DNA from: Macrosoma leucophasiata | Taxonomy: Eukaryota; Arthropoda; Insecta; Lepidoptera; Hedylidae | Direction of reading: 5' to 3' | DNA length: 64,000 bases | NCBI GenBank assembly: GCA_036365455.1 | Contig: JAWQUS010000030.1 | Location: forward strand, 6,386,001-6,450,000 | Shown: positions 42,350 through 53,330 of the stretch, piece after piece | How positions within the stretch are numbered: the stretch's first letter is position 1 | Layout of the letters: each line of letters begins with the position of its first letter | The notes under the pieces: model-generated | What the model was told of the DNA's origin: nothing | Databases searched by the model: none | The model's input: the letters and a program-made list of their open reading frames with translations, nothing else | Made by a program: the position numbers and the translations under genes

Positions 42350-43315
42350 GGTTAGGGAAAAAGTCTTTTCTTGAATAAAATCTCTGAAGAACTTGTAATA
42401 AAATCTCTTTGGCTGTAGTATTTGTATCTGGCTGGTTTTGGTATCATTGAAAGTTAAAATTTTTAAGAACATAATTCCAAATTCAAATTAGGCAAATGTG
42501 TGATTTTCATTTGTTTTTCGTACTGTCAAGATGAGTGAATCTAATGAAGAAATTCGATACATTTTAAAATTTTACTAAAAAAAAGGTAAAAATGCAACGC
42601 AAGCCGCGAAAAAAATTTGCGATGTTTATGGACCTAGTGCAGTGTCTGTGAGAGTAGCACAAATTTGGTTTAAGCGTTTTCAATCCGGAAATTTTGATGT
42701 CAAAGATGCACCTCGCTCTGGTCGCCCTATTACGGATAAAATGGATGCCATTTTTGAAAAAGTGGAGCAAGATCGACATATCAGTAGTTACGACGTAGCT
42801 GAAGAACTGAGAATTGATCACAAAACAGTTTTGGCGCATTTGAAAAAAGCTGGTTACAAAAAAAGCTCGATATTTGGGTACCTCACGAGCTCACTGAAAG
42901 AAAAGCGGCCGGAATTGATCAACAGAAGGGGTGTGGTGTTTCATCATGATAACGCTAGACCTCACACATCTATGGCCACTCAGCAAAAATTAAGATAGTT
43001 TGGCTGGGAGGTGTTAATGCATCTGCCGTATAGTCCTGACCTTGCACCTTCAGATTTCCACCTGTTTCGGTCTCTTCAGAATTCTTTATGCAATGTTAGG
43101 TTAACATCACGAGAGGACTGCCAAATCCACTTGTCGCGGTATTTTGATGAGAAGTCCCAAAATTTTTATAGCAATGGGATCATGTCCCTACCTACAAGAT
43201 GGCAAAAAGTTATCGAACGAAATGGTACATACATACTTTAGTTAAATTTAAATAAACTATATTAAAAAATGTTTTGAATTATCTTAAAAAATGCGAAGAA
43301 ACTTTTTCCCCAACC
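42350..43315 (+). mobile_element. Mariner copy 1, internally deleted
   Basis: The element runs between TIRs beginning ggttagggaaaaagtctttt and ending actttttccccaacc; TA precedes the left end. It keeps the transposase start (ATG at 42531, MSESNEEIRYILKFY), but a TAA at 42576-42578 follows codon 15. The helix-turn-helix region QIWFKRFQSGNFDVKDAPRS is intact. About 314 bp of the catalytic core, with the first Asp (GDEKW) motif, is missing relative to copy 2 (46769-47082). A one-base loss just upstream makes the total 315 bp, so the later motifs HHDNARPHTS and SPDLAPSDFHLF are again in frame. A further stop (TAG) falls at 42996-42998. It cannot encode transposase. Confidence 0.9.
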
Positions 43316-43398
43316 TTATCATTAAATCTTCTATCTAACCGACTATGCCTGTGATAAATAAACGCCTAGGTACAATCACTTAAACTATAAACTCATGA

Positions 43399-44640
43399 AT
43401 ATCTCACCTCTTACCTGTTAATCTGGATGGACAGCGTATTAGGAGCAGCAATCGATCTCGATCGCGATTAGGCAAGTACGAACGTGAATTCAAATGTCAA
43501 CGCTGACGAATGTTCTGGATTGTGGTTGACTAATTTCAACAAAAATCCTATTAGTTCAAAACATATTTAGCCGTAAATCGATATACTTAAGGCATATTTC
43601 CGAAGAAAATAACTACTCTAGGAGAGCCATTAAGTCAACAACAACAAGTCAAGCATGTTTACTAATAACCTCATTTTAGGTTAATTGAAGACATAGTTTT
43701 TTTTAAATTAATTGACTTATCCAAGCTATACTTTTTTTAGTTCCATGCCTATAACAAAATTCATTTAATTTTTAATATACTTAAAACAAACCGAGACTCT
43801 TATTTCTAAGGCCCATTATCTTAATGCTTTCATTGTCACATAATTATTATGTAACCAAATATAAAAAAAAACTTGTATAAAGCCTTAAACAAATATATTC
43901 GTAGGTACTCAAGATTAATAAGTATCTAGTTTCACCTCTAGTTATGGGGATGAACAGCGTATTAGGAGCAGCAATCGATCTCGTAGGCAAGTAGGTACGA
44001 ATGTGAATTCAGATGTCAACGCTGATAAATGTTCTGGATTGTGTTAACGGTCAAGTTGGTAATCATTTTCAACAAAAAATCACAGCTTTACTTTATATCA
44101 AGTATAATTAATTGGCCGTGAATCGATTTACTTTCCGAAGAAAACAGTTCACTAGAAGAGGCATTAAGTCAACAACAACAAGTCAAGCATGTTTACTAAT
44201 AATCTAATTTTCAGGTTAGATGAAGACAAAGATTTTTTTTATTTAAATACTTATTTGTTTGGCTCTACATTTTTAACTTCCCTACCTTTACAACTATAAC
44301 AAAATTAATTAATGTTCATGTAATATTCTAAACATAATCTAGACTTTTATTCCCAAAGCCTTCTTAGTGCTTTCATTCTCACATGTCATGTAAAAAAAAA
44401 TAGGCGAAAATCTTGTATAAAGCCTCAGTCAAATATTCATTAATCTAATCTCACCTCTTACCAGTTATCGGGGTGGGCAGCGTATTATGAGCAGCAATCG
44501 ATCTCGACCACGATTAGGCAAATACGAACGTGAATTCAAATGTCAACGCTGACTAGCGCTGACGAATGTTCTGGATTGTGGTTGCGGTCAACTTGGTAAT
44601 AATTTTCAATGAAATTCCACAACTTTACTTTAGTTCGCTG
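43399..44640 (+). repeat. Tandem repeat, 523-bp period, about 2.4 copies
   Basis: gcagcaatcgatctcg occurs at 43445, 43968 and 44491, a spacing of exactly 523 bp twice. Around it each unit shares cagcgtattaggagcagc, gaattcaaatgtcaacgctg and aatgttctggattgtg. Further on the first two units share cattaagtcaacaacaacaa, gtcaagcatgtttactaata and cttgtataaagcct. The units have diverged by substitution and compensating small indels. There is no ORF of note. The array begins about 85 bp after mariner copy 1. Confidence 0.85.
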
Positions 44641-46023
44641 TGAAATAATACCGGAATTATGTCAATTCCCGTCCCATATCTGTTTCATGAGGAAACCCGT
44701 GATAAGATTGCCTTTCGGTTATTTAAAGTAGAGTGGTCAGTCTTTTGATTCAAAACACATCAGACGCGTCACAAAATTAATAAAAATAAAATGCAATTAC
44801 TTTCTAAGAAAACCACGAGATTAGTGTATTTTTTTACACTTTATAAACCCCAAGATTTTTAATTTAAAAATGTACAATTTTTAAACACAATTATTTTTAC
44901 AATTATTACAATTTTACAATTATTTCAAAGTACTGTCTGGTATAGTTCTTAAATAAAATGGTTAATAAAGATCAGGTATTTTAGAGGTTTTGCTTTAGAG
45001 AGAGGGCCTTTATGTAGATATTTATAGGCTACACTGTAACTGCCACAGTATTCACTTACCATTTAGGTTATCTAGACTTTTTTGCCATTTACTTGACATA
45101 TCTAATAAACACTCAGGCGAAATGTGCATTTGACGAACTTTTAGTATTATTTCAAATGTAGAAACTGTATGTTATGTACTGCATATATTACCTAGCCTTA
45201 TTACTTAATGGAAATTGATGAAACAGAAAGTATGGATTTGAGTTTAAACAATCGTTTATGTTGTTGTGTTTATTCGCAAGTCTTGCAAAACATTTTCAAG
45301 AGTGGAATATTTTTATTTACGCATTTGCACGTGGCAACAACTGCAACTCTTTATTTTCCTGCTACTATGACGTCCAAGAAAATTATCTTACAAGTCTATT
45401 AATAAATTTATACGTCCTTCTTAAAGAATATGTCAAATAACGATCTCTTAATTACAACATGTAAACGAATGAGTTTTATCTTTATGAAGTAGTGAGATAA
45501 TATCACTTTAATACTAACCTTCTAATCAAATCTTAAATCACGATTGACGGCCTTGTGTCTTTTGACAAAATGATGTCAACTGACCAAGATAAATATCTAT
45601 GACCATAAAATTGAACAAGAAACCATAAATCAAGGTCCATGATACGAATGCTAAGTGAAAATTCCAATATCAAAATAGATTAAATAGTTAAACCTGGTTT
45701 ACAGTTTATTGGTTTAGGTATAATGTTTCGGATTACTAATACTTTACTGTGTGGGAACAACGTTCGTGACCAGTCCTTATTGTAGTCAGATCAATTGTTA
45801 CTTTATTTGCTGATATTTATTACATATTTATGCTAGACTTTTTCTAGGACAGAAAACTTTTATAAATCCTAAACAAAAAACCAAAGATTATTCTTATTTA
45901 TTCTTATGATACTTTGCCAAAAGCAATTGAAATTAAGAGAGAATTAAAATATCCAGAGGTTGATTAGGAAGAGTTTTTAGCATGTCCATAACCTAATTAG
46001 ATTCTCCATCTCTTGTGAATGAG
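44641..46023. other. AT-rich intergenic DNA
   Basis: Contains a weak SINE-B-like piece near 45013-45080 (gtagatatttataggctaca). Two overlapping frames of 60-64 codons at 45208-45440 have no motif. Confidence 0.4.
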
Positions 46024-46233
46024 GATTTTTACACCAACAAAAAGTTGACAAAACTTTTTTTATCATTATTAATAACAAGTATTACTATATGTTTTTTTTA
46101 CTTGCCTTCCGAAGTTAAGGCTCACCGAGTTCAGAATATTCACACTAACAGAAACATTAACAACTTCAAAAACAATCGTGTAAACCCTCATAAAATGCAA
46201 AGTTCATACGAATGCGTTATACCTAATAATAAT
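46024..46233 (+). other. Open frame with hydrophobic segment, cut by mariner copy 2
   Basis: A frame open from 45997 to the mariner end has no ATG upstream of a hydrophobic stretch (KLFLSLLITSITICFFYL) followed by PSEVKAHRVQNIHTNRN. A pyrimidine-rich tract and AG at 46022-46023 could be a splice acceptor. The mariner TIR then supplies the remaining codons. It is either a chance frame or an exon of a gene broken by the insertion. Confidence 0.2.
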
Positions 46234-46234
46234 A

Positions 46235-47494
46235 GGTTGGGGAAAAAGTCTTTTCGCATTATAGTATGTATGAACTTGTAATAAAATCTCTTTGGCTGTA
46301 GTATTTGTATCTGGCTGGTTTTGGTATCATTGAAAGTTAAAATTTTAAAGAACATATTTCCAAATTCAAATTAGGCAAATGTGTGATATTCATTTGTTTT
46401 TCGTACTGTCAAGTTGAGTGAGTCTAATGAACCATCTACTACAAAAAAGGTAAAAATGCAACGCAAGCAGCGAAAAAAATTTGCGATGTTTATGGACCTA
46501 GTGCAGTGTCTGTGAGAGAAGCACAAATTTGGTTTAAGCGTTTTCAATCCGGAAATTTTGATGTCAAAGATGCACCTCGCTCTGGTCGCCCTATTACGGA
46601 TAAAATGGATGCCATTTTTGATAAAGTGGAGCAAGCTCGACATATCAGTAGTTACGACGTAGCTGAAGAACTGAGAATTGATCACAAAACAGTTTTGGCG
46701 CATTTGCAAAAAGCTGGGTACAAAAAAAAGCTCGATATTTGGGTACCTCACGAGCTCACTGAAAGAAACCTCATGAACCGTGTACTCATTTGTGATTCAT
46801 TATTACGACGTAATGTCACCGAATCATTTTTGAAGAAGCTGATAACTGGTGATGAAAAGTGGATCACGTGCGACAAGAACGTGCGAAAAAGGTCGTGGTC
46901 AAAGGCCGGTCAGGCTTCACAGACTGTGGCGAAACCCGGGTTTACTCGCAATAAGGTGATGTTGTGTGTGTGGTGGGATTGGAAGGGCATTATTCATTAT
47001 GAGCTATTACCACCAGGCAGGACTATTGATTCTGAACCCTACTGCGAACAACTGATGAGATTAAAGCAAGAAGTTGAGAGAAAGCGGCCGGAATTGATCA
47101 ACAGAAGGGGTGTGGTGTTTCATCATGATAACGCTAGACCTCACACATCTATAGCCACTCAGCAAAAAATAAGAGAGTTTGGCTGGGAGGTGTTAATGCA
47201 TCCGCCGTATAGTCCTGACCTTGCACCTTCAGATTTCCACCTGTTTCGGTCTCTTCAGAATTCTTTATGCAATGTTAGGTTAACATCACGAGAGGACTGC
47301 CAAATCCACTTGTCGCGGTATTTTGATGAGAAGTCCCAAAATTTTTATAGCAATGGGATCATGTCCCTACCTACAAGATGGCAAAAGGTTATCGAACAAA
47401 ATGTTACATACATACTTTAGTTAAATTTAAATAAACAATATTAAAAAATGTTTTGAATTATCTTAAAAAAGGCGAAGAAACTTTTTCCCCAACC
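46235..47494 (+). mobile_element. Mariner copy 2, 1260 bp with both TIRs
   Basis: The element is flanked by TA on both sides (46233-46234, 47495-47496). The left TIR begins ggttggggaaaaagtctttt and the right TIR ends gaaactttttccccaacc. It contains one long transposase frame (46506-47420) with a damaged start. It is very similar to copy 3 (48725-49962), so both are recent. Confidence 0.95.
46506..47420 (+). pseudogene. Mariner transposase, D,D34D, N-terminus lost by frameshift
   Basis: The 304-residue frame spans the second half of the paired DNA-binding domain (EAQIWFKRFQSGNF), the linker with WVPHELTERN, and the DDE core: GDEKWI (D116), HHDNARPH (D208) and YSPDLAPSDFHLF (D243), with exactly 34 residues between the last two aspartates. 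It ends VIEQNVTYIL. Intact mariner transposases are about 345 residues. The missing ~38 N-terminal residues are encoded just upstream but out of frame, because about 19 bp is lost relative to copy 1, and the original ATG is TTG at 46414. Y-to-C after GDEKWIT (ITCDKN) is a further change. Likely inactive. Confidence 0.9.
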
Positions 47495-47602
47495 TAATAT
47501 GATGACGAACATTTACGTTAAAATCTGAATAATCACATCTCATTCATTGTTTACCTTTCAACGCAATTCCCTTCTGCAGTTAACTTTTTAAGTAACGTAC
47601 CT

Positions 47603-47705
47603 AAATTCACGCCTGTAATTCCCGAAGGGGTAGTCAGAGGTAAATGCATGCATTCAAGCATACATGCAAACACCTACGATTCGCTGGTTACGATTTGGCC
47701 CATGT
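47603..47705 (-). repeat. SINE-A tail fragment
   Basis: ttcacgcctgtaattcccga, aggggtagtcagaggtaaat, catgcattcaagcatacatg and gattcgctggttacgatttg are the reverse of the SINE-A tail at 15460-15545. Confidence 0.75.
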
Positions 47706-48076
47706 AACTTTTTAAGTAGTGTCACGTTATTACGAACCGTGGGAAAACATTTACGCGTTTCTTAATATAATCCGTTGATCGGTGATCGTCATCCGTTGTT
47801 TACATTATCTGAATCCGGTCTCATAAGAATATATCAAGCCTTGTACGTTACGGTTTATTTATTAATATAACTTGACTCCTGTATCTTTCCAAATGTCTAC
47901 AGGTTTGAAAGGTGGTATATTGTAATTTAGTTTTCCGTTATCTATCTTCCGGTTACCTATATTCTAGAGAATCATTTAGTACGTGCAGCGATCCTACTAT
48001 TCAACTAATGTTATAAAAACTGTGATATTTATTCAAATATGTTATTTCAGCCGGAGATTGAATTGGTGACTCTAAA

Positions 48077-48203
48077 GGTGAGATTCACAGACGGCTCAAC
48101 GACTTTACTTTGAGCAAAGTACGCTTAGATCTGTTAAAACCCATACTGTACTGTCAGTTCTAAGCATATTTTCGTAGCCGAAGTGCCGTCTGTGAATCTC
48201 ACA
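48077..48203. mobile_element. Palindromic MITE, first of a pair
   Basis: The ends gtgagattcacagac (48078) and gtctgtgaatctcac (48188) are perfect 15-bp inverted repeats; the inner part (acgactttactttgagcaaa) is partly palindromic. It is separated from its partner at 48209 by five bases. Confidence 0.8.
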
Positions 48204-48208
48204 CTAAT

Positions 48209-48416
48209 GGTGAGATTCACAGACTACGACTTTACTTTGAGCAAAGTATGCTTAGAACTGTCAGTACAGTATGGGATTTGACAGTTCGAAGCGGACTTTA
48301 CTTTGAGCAAAGTATGCTTCGAACTGTCAAATCACAAAATCCCATACTGTAGGTACTGACAGTTCTAAGCATACTTTGCTCAAAGTAAAGTCGTAGTGCG
48401 GTCTGTGAATCTCACC
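48209..48416. mobile_element. Palindromic MITE with a nested palindrome, second of a pair
   Basis: ggtgagattcacagac at 48209 is matched by gtctgtgaatctcacc at 48401-48416. The arms continue inward with gactttactttgagcaaagt against its reverse complement, so almost the whole 208 bp is foldback. At the centre (about 48289-48346) a second palindrome repeats ttgacagttcgaagc and gcttcgaactgtcaa around another actttactttgagcaaagta. This looks like a copy of the arm sequence inserted into itself. Confidence 0.85.
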
Positions 48417-48520
48417 ATAAGACATCATATTTTAAATGATAAATAACTTTTACAGTAGAATAACCACTTCGCTCTACCATATCCATATTACTTTTCGTAA
48501 ATATTTATCTGTAAACCTTC

Positions 48521-48722
48521 TAGCGGCCCGCACCGGCTTCACACGGGTGCAATTTAGGTACTAAAATCATATTGCGACTATTAATATTATTGAGATGTAA
48601 GCAATCCTATCTTTCAAGTTAGACCAAGCTACACACGGTTGCAAAGATTGATTAAAATCGGCTAAGTAGTTTAGGAGTCCATCGCGGACAAACACCGTGA
48701 CATGTTATTTATATACATATAA
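48521..48722 (+). repeat. Lepidopteran interspersed repeat, right end next to mariner
   Basis: ctagcggcccgcaccggctt, aagttagaccaagctacaca, gattaaaatcggctaagtag and catcgcggacaaacaccgtg are of the type at 5889 and 14662. Mariner copy 3 begins at the TA at 48723. Confidence 0.6.
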
Positions 48723-48724
48723 TA

Positions 48725-49962
48725 GGTTGGGGAAAAAGTCTTTTCGCATTATAGTATGTATGAACTTGTAATAAGATCTCTTTGGCTGTAGTATTTGCAT
48801 CTGGCTGGTTTTGGTATCATTGAAAGTTAAAATTTTAAAGAACATAATTCCAAATTCAAATTAGGCAAATGTGTGATTTTCATTTGTTTTTCGTACTGTC
48901 AAGATGAGTGAATCTAATGAACCATCTACTACAAAAAAGGTAAAAATGCAACGCAAGCAGCGAAAAATTTTGCGATGTTTATGGACCTAGTGCAGTGTCT
49001 GTGAGAGAAGCACAAATTTGGTTTAAGCGTTTTCAATCCGGAAATTTTGATGTCAAAGATGCACCTCGCTCTGGTCGCCCTATTACGGATAAAATGGATG
49101 CCATTTTTGAAAAAGTGGAGCAAGCTCGACATATCAGTAGTTACGACGTAGCTGAAGAACTGAGAATTGATCACAAAACAGTTTTGGCGCATTTGAAAAA
49201 AGCTGGGTACAAAAAAAAGCTCGATATTTGGGTACCTCACGAGCTCACTGAAAGAAACCTAATGAACCGTGTACTCATTTGTGATTCATTATTACGACGT
49301 AATGAAACCGAAACATTTTTGAAGAAGCTGATAACTGGTGATGAAAAGTGGATCACGTACGACAAGAACGTGCGAAAAAGGTCGTGGTCAAAGGCCGGTC
49401 AGGCTTCACAGACTGTGGCGAAACCCGGGTTAACTCGCAATAAGGTGATGTTGTGTGTGTGGTGGGATTGGAAGGGCATTATTCATTATGAGCTATTACC
49501 ACCAGGCAAGACTATCGATTCCGAACTCTACTGCGAACAACTGATGAGATTAAAGCAAGAAGTTGAGAGAGAGAGAGTTGTGGTGTTTCATCATGATAAC
49601 GCTAGACCTCACATATCTATAGCCACTCAGCAAAAATTAAGAGAGTTTGGCTGGGAGGTGTTAATGCATCCGCCGTATAGTCCTGACCTTTCACCTTCAG
49701 ATTTCCACCTGTTTCGGTCTCTTCAGAATTCTTTATGCATTGTTAGGTTAACATCACGAGAGGACTGCCAAATCCACTTGTCGCGGTATTTTGATGAGAA
49801 GTCCCAAAAATTTTATAGCGATGGGATCATGTCCCTACCTACAAGATGGCAAAAGGTTATCGAAGAAAATGGTACATACTTACTTTAGTTAAATTTAAAT
49901 AAACTATATTAAAAAATGTTTTGAATTATCTTAAAAAATGCGAAGAAACTTTTTCCCCAACC
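48725..49962 (+). mobile_element. Mariner copy 3, 1238 bp with both TIRs
   Basis: TA precedes (48723-48724) and follows (49963-49964). The TIRs match copy 2 nearly base for base. It is about 22 bp shorter than copy 2, mostly through a 21-bp deletion in the transposase. Confidence 0.95.
48995..49888 (+). pseudogene. Mariner transposase copy 3, two deletions
   Basis: The 297-residue frame has GDEKWITYD, HHDNARPH and YSPDLSPSDFHLF, with the 34-residue spacing kept. Relative to copy 2, seven residues are missing before HHDN (VERERVVVF in place of VERKRPELINRRGVVF), which shortens the first-to-second Asp distance. Upstream, the same ~19-bp loss as in copy 2 plus one more base puts the ATG at 48904 out of frame; that frame stops after about 30 codons. 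Both lesions make it non-autonomous. Confidence 0.9.
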
Positions 49963-49964
49963 TA

Positions 49965-50974
49965 ATATTAAGAAGATATTATCCATAGTCATGTAAATAA
50001 TAATTATGTATATTTGTGTGGCATAAGCAGACAAAACCTTAACCTTATAATTTACAAATAAAATTTTTAAAATAAACAGAACAGTTACTTTTTTTTTGTC
50101 ATATAAAAATGTATCGACATTTAGAAAATGATTTAAATTAAATTGTGTTACTATGGTGATCTACTTTATATGATAATACTCCCAGATCAGGTTTTTTATG
50201 AGCGAATTCGTAAAAGCTGACTTTCTTCTCTTCCCATGCATTGACCGGAAACTGACCATTGCGTTACTTAATTTTTGTTGAAATTTCCTGTTCCAAGCTT
50301 TTGTTTTTTAATTTCTTCGGTTTAATAATTCACCGCCAGATACCTGATAGCGAGATGAAGTTGATTACATTCGTTTTCAAGATACGATATTCACACGGTT
50401 GAAGAGTATTTTTTCTGAAATGTAGGTACCTACCTATATTGTAATACGATTGCTTTGCGTCATGGTAATCTTTTTTAATATTTTACCAAGTTTTTAAAAC
50501 AAATTACCTATGTATCATTTTTTTATATTACGAAGGTGTTAATATTTGTTTATAAATTGGTTACTGCGACAATAGATTCACCTGACATTCTTCAAAAATT
50601 TAAATTTTCAATACCTAGTAGTCGATTACATAATAGAAAAATATTTAATCTACTTAATTCGAAAAGTAATTTAGTTTAACACTCTTCAGTTTATCCTTGT
50701 TCTCTAATGATATTCGTAATACAGCAGATTTATTTCATGGTTCTCTTGCCTCTTTCAAAAACGCTATCAAGTGTCATTACCTAAGAAGAAATAATGTACC
50801 TTAGTTTTAAGTATGTACAATGTAGCAAATGAGAATGTTTAATAATGATTAACCGATAAGTTAATTATGTAGAATGTTGTGTCTGCATCTAGAAGGTTAC
50901 AATTATGTATACATGCTAATAATTTGACAGCTTCTAAAGTTTACTTGTGAATAATTGTAATTTGTTTTGTGAAA
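49965..50974. other. AT-rich intergenic DNA, nothing recognised
   Basis: No frame of 60 codons and no repeat recognised. Confidence 0.45.
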
Positions 50975-51256
50975 TAAAAAAAAAAAGGTGACATACAAGC
51001 ATGCAGTTCACATGGATGTTAAGTTATGACTGCAGCCTATACATATACATCTACACAAAAACCAGAGCTCAAAATGCACCCCTAACACCTTAGGTGTCCT
51101 GTCTCTGTGATAGGTATTACGGGACCATACATTACCAAATAACCGGAACACCATAGTGCTGAACACTACTATTTAGGGGGCAGATAGATAAGGTAATCCG
51201 GTGGTGCCTACGCCCTTGAGTTAAGTCCCTACACTGGAACTCTACCACCAGTAAAG
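50975..51256 (-). repeat. SINE-B, full length, diverged
   Basis: aaaaaaggtgacatacaagc at the tail side, through aaccggaacaccatagtgct to gaactctaccaccagtaaag. Confidence 0.8.
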
Positions 51257-51334
51257 GTCAGTCAATATCAGTATGATCAATTTTTCGATGACAATTTTAT
51301 GACAGGTATGGGTACTGAATTAAATCCCTAATAT

Positions 51335-51545
51335 AAATATAGATATAAAATTCGCTTACACTCACAGCCCCACAGTAGGTGTCCTGTGTCGTGGGTGCCG
51401 TTGTACACATACAACACATACGCAAACACCCAGGCCCGAAATAAATATCTGTAGGCCATACAAATATTTGTCCCGGTTGATGATCGAACCCGCGACCCTT
51501 CGAATCAAACGGTGATCTCACACCGCTGGACTAACCGGGTCGTCG
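51335..51545 (-). repeat. tRNA-derived SINE, a further family
   Basis: On the minus strand the head reads gacccggttagtccagcggt with tcgcgggttcgatcatcaac as B-box arm, then a body with tatttgtatggcctacagat, gcctgggtgtttgcgtatgt and gtgtacaacggcacccacga. The tRNA-like order is clear; only one copy is in the window. Confidence 0.6.
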
Positions 51546-51769
51546 GTCCTAATGTTGTTATGATTATAGTAAAATCATAATTTGAACTGTTTTACATTTC
51601 TTTAGGATTTGTACGTAACAGACCAATCTCATAATCCGAAACTTGATCGTACCGTACTACAGTACATATTCCAATTCAAATTGTTCAGAAGCAAGATGTA
51701 CCTACATTACTATAAAAAAATGTGTTTTTTTTTATTTGACTGTAAATATAACTCATATAAAATATAACT

Positions 51770-51833
51770 CCTTGACATCAAGCCTGACTGGTCATAGCCA
51801 GTCAGGCCATGCCAGGCCAGGTTGATGTCAAGG
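51770..51833. repeat. Double stem-loop
   Basis: An outer stem ccttgacatcaa (51770-51781) pairs with ttgatgtcaagg (51822-51833). Inside, gcctgactgg (51782-51791) pairs with ccagtcaggc (51798-51807) around a 6-base loop. Confidence 0.85.
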
Positions 51834-51839
51834 ATAATA

Positions 51840-53104
51840 TTGTTTCATAAAATACATAAATTCTCTACATTACTTCTAAAGGTTGAAAATATCGCCAATT
51901 AATGACAGCAGGTTAGGTTCCTTGGCTGAACCCCTGAAATGTAGACATGAACTTCCAATTTCAATGTCATTGTTTCAGTTTCAATATTTCAATTTTCTCG
52001 TCGGCGCAAACATAATCGGACGTCATTCCAATACCAGCAACGTCCATATTAATACAGTTTCAATCAAACTGATCATCATGCAATTGACGTGCACTTAACT
52101 CGTCATTATCAACATTCGCTCGGCCGACGGCAACGACCAATAACAATTTAGGGCCCATGCACACCACCTTTTTTCAGGCGCCGAGTTGCGAACGCTATGT
52201 TATTACAACGAATGTACTGTTAGGGTACTTTAGGACAATTTTACACACAAGGGGGCACCTTGTATGGTTGAAATAAAAGCTATATTTGATTGATTTTGGA
52301 TAATCGCAGAATTCCCTGAATGTACCTTCTATGCCCAGCAGAGTACTGCTGACGCACTTCTACTAACAAGCAGCTGCATCAGAACAGCAGAACAGACGCG
52401 CAATGTCAGCGCGTTAGCAGTGTTAGCTGCAAAAGCAATGTGTTTTTATTGGATGATTATCAACAATATTTCGTATTACAGTGGCATCAATAGAGAAAAC
52501 ACGCTTGTTTTATTACTTTTGTTAAAAAGAAATAGTAAAAATCGGCAATAGAAATATTGGACACATTAATTGTAGCTCGTTTGCATGCGTTTGTAGCGCG
52601 TCCCTCGTGCGTTTTCAGTAATGCAATCGCAAGTTATATCTGTCCTTTTCGTGTTTACAGCGCAGCAAACGTGTGATTTAAAAACGTTTAGCGACTGCAT
52701 CTAAAAAAACGTGTACATCGGTCCTTAATTGTAATCACAATTTCAATTTACTTTCCCGAACCGGATCGAATTATCCAGAATTAGTCACCATCCTGCAATC
52801 TCAGCAATTGTCAACTGCTGGATGGATTGTGCATTGAAACAAATGAACTGTCGTAAAACACGTTGTTACAAGATCGTTAAATCCACGATAAATTGTTTAA
52901 ATTGCGATATGCGTCTATTGGGATATGAATACTTGCGATAAAAAGGCATCGTAAAAGTTACGCGCAGACGGTTGCCCTTAAAGTGTGTGTAGTGTAATAA
53001 ATAAAGCACCGTTAATATCCAGTTTTGAAGCCAAGTGTGATCGAAACATAATGCTTGATGCAGTTTTTGTTTTATTGTGGGTAGGTCCCTACAATTATAA
53101 TTTT
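51840..53104. other. Intergenic DNA, nothing recognised
   Basis: Slightly higher GC between 52090 and 52700. A 71-codon frame at 51883-52098 has no motif. No repeat copy elsewhere in the window was noticed. Confidence 0.4.
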
Positions 53105-53330
53105 TACTGGTGGTAGAGATTCAGTGATGGAGCTCGCAGGCGAAGGCACTGCCGCATTACCTAATCTATTTGTTCAGAGCAATCGTGTACCGGTCAGGTC
53201 AGGTGGTAATGTATAGCTTATTTCTGGCACAGAGGTATTACAACTTAGTTCTCAAGATTAGCAACGCATCTACATTGAAATTCCTGATCGTTATGTAGAT
53301 TTTTTTTCTGTTACAGTATTCACTTACCGT
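53105..53330 (+). repeat. SINE-B, diverged
   Basis: ttactggtggtagagattca, gaaggcactgccgcattacc, caatcgtgtaccggtcaggt, tctggcacagaggtattaca and gcaacgcatctacattgaaa in order, with the mid-part shortened. Confidence 0.75.

Noticed and set aside
42564..42839. Minus-strand frames of 91-126 codons inside the mariner copies (also 46371-46751 and 48929-49240)
   Set aside because: Antisense to the transposase coding sequence and conserved only because the copies are similar.
45208..45440. Overlapping frames of 64 and 60 codons
   Set aside because: Overlap in two phases, with no domain and AT-rich composition.
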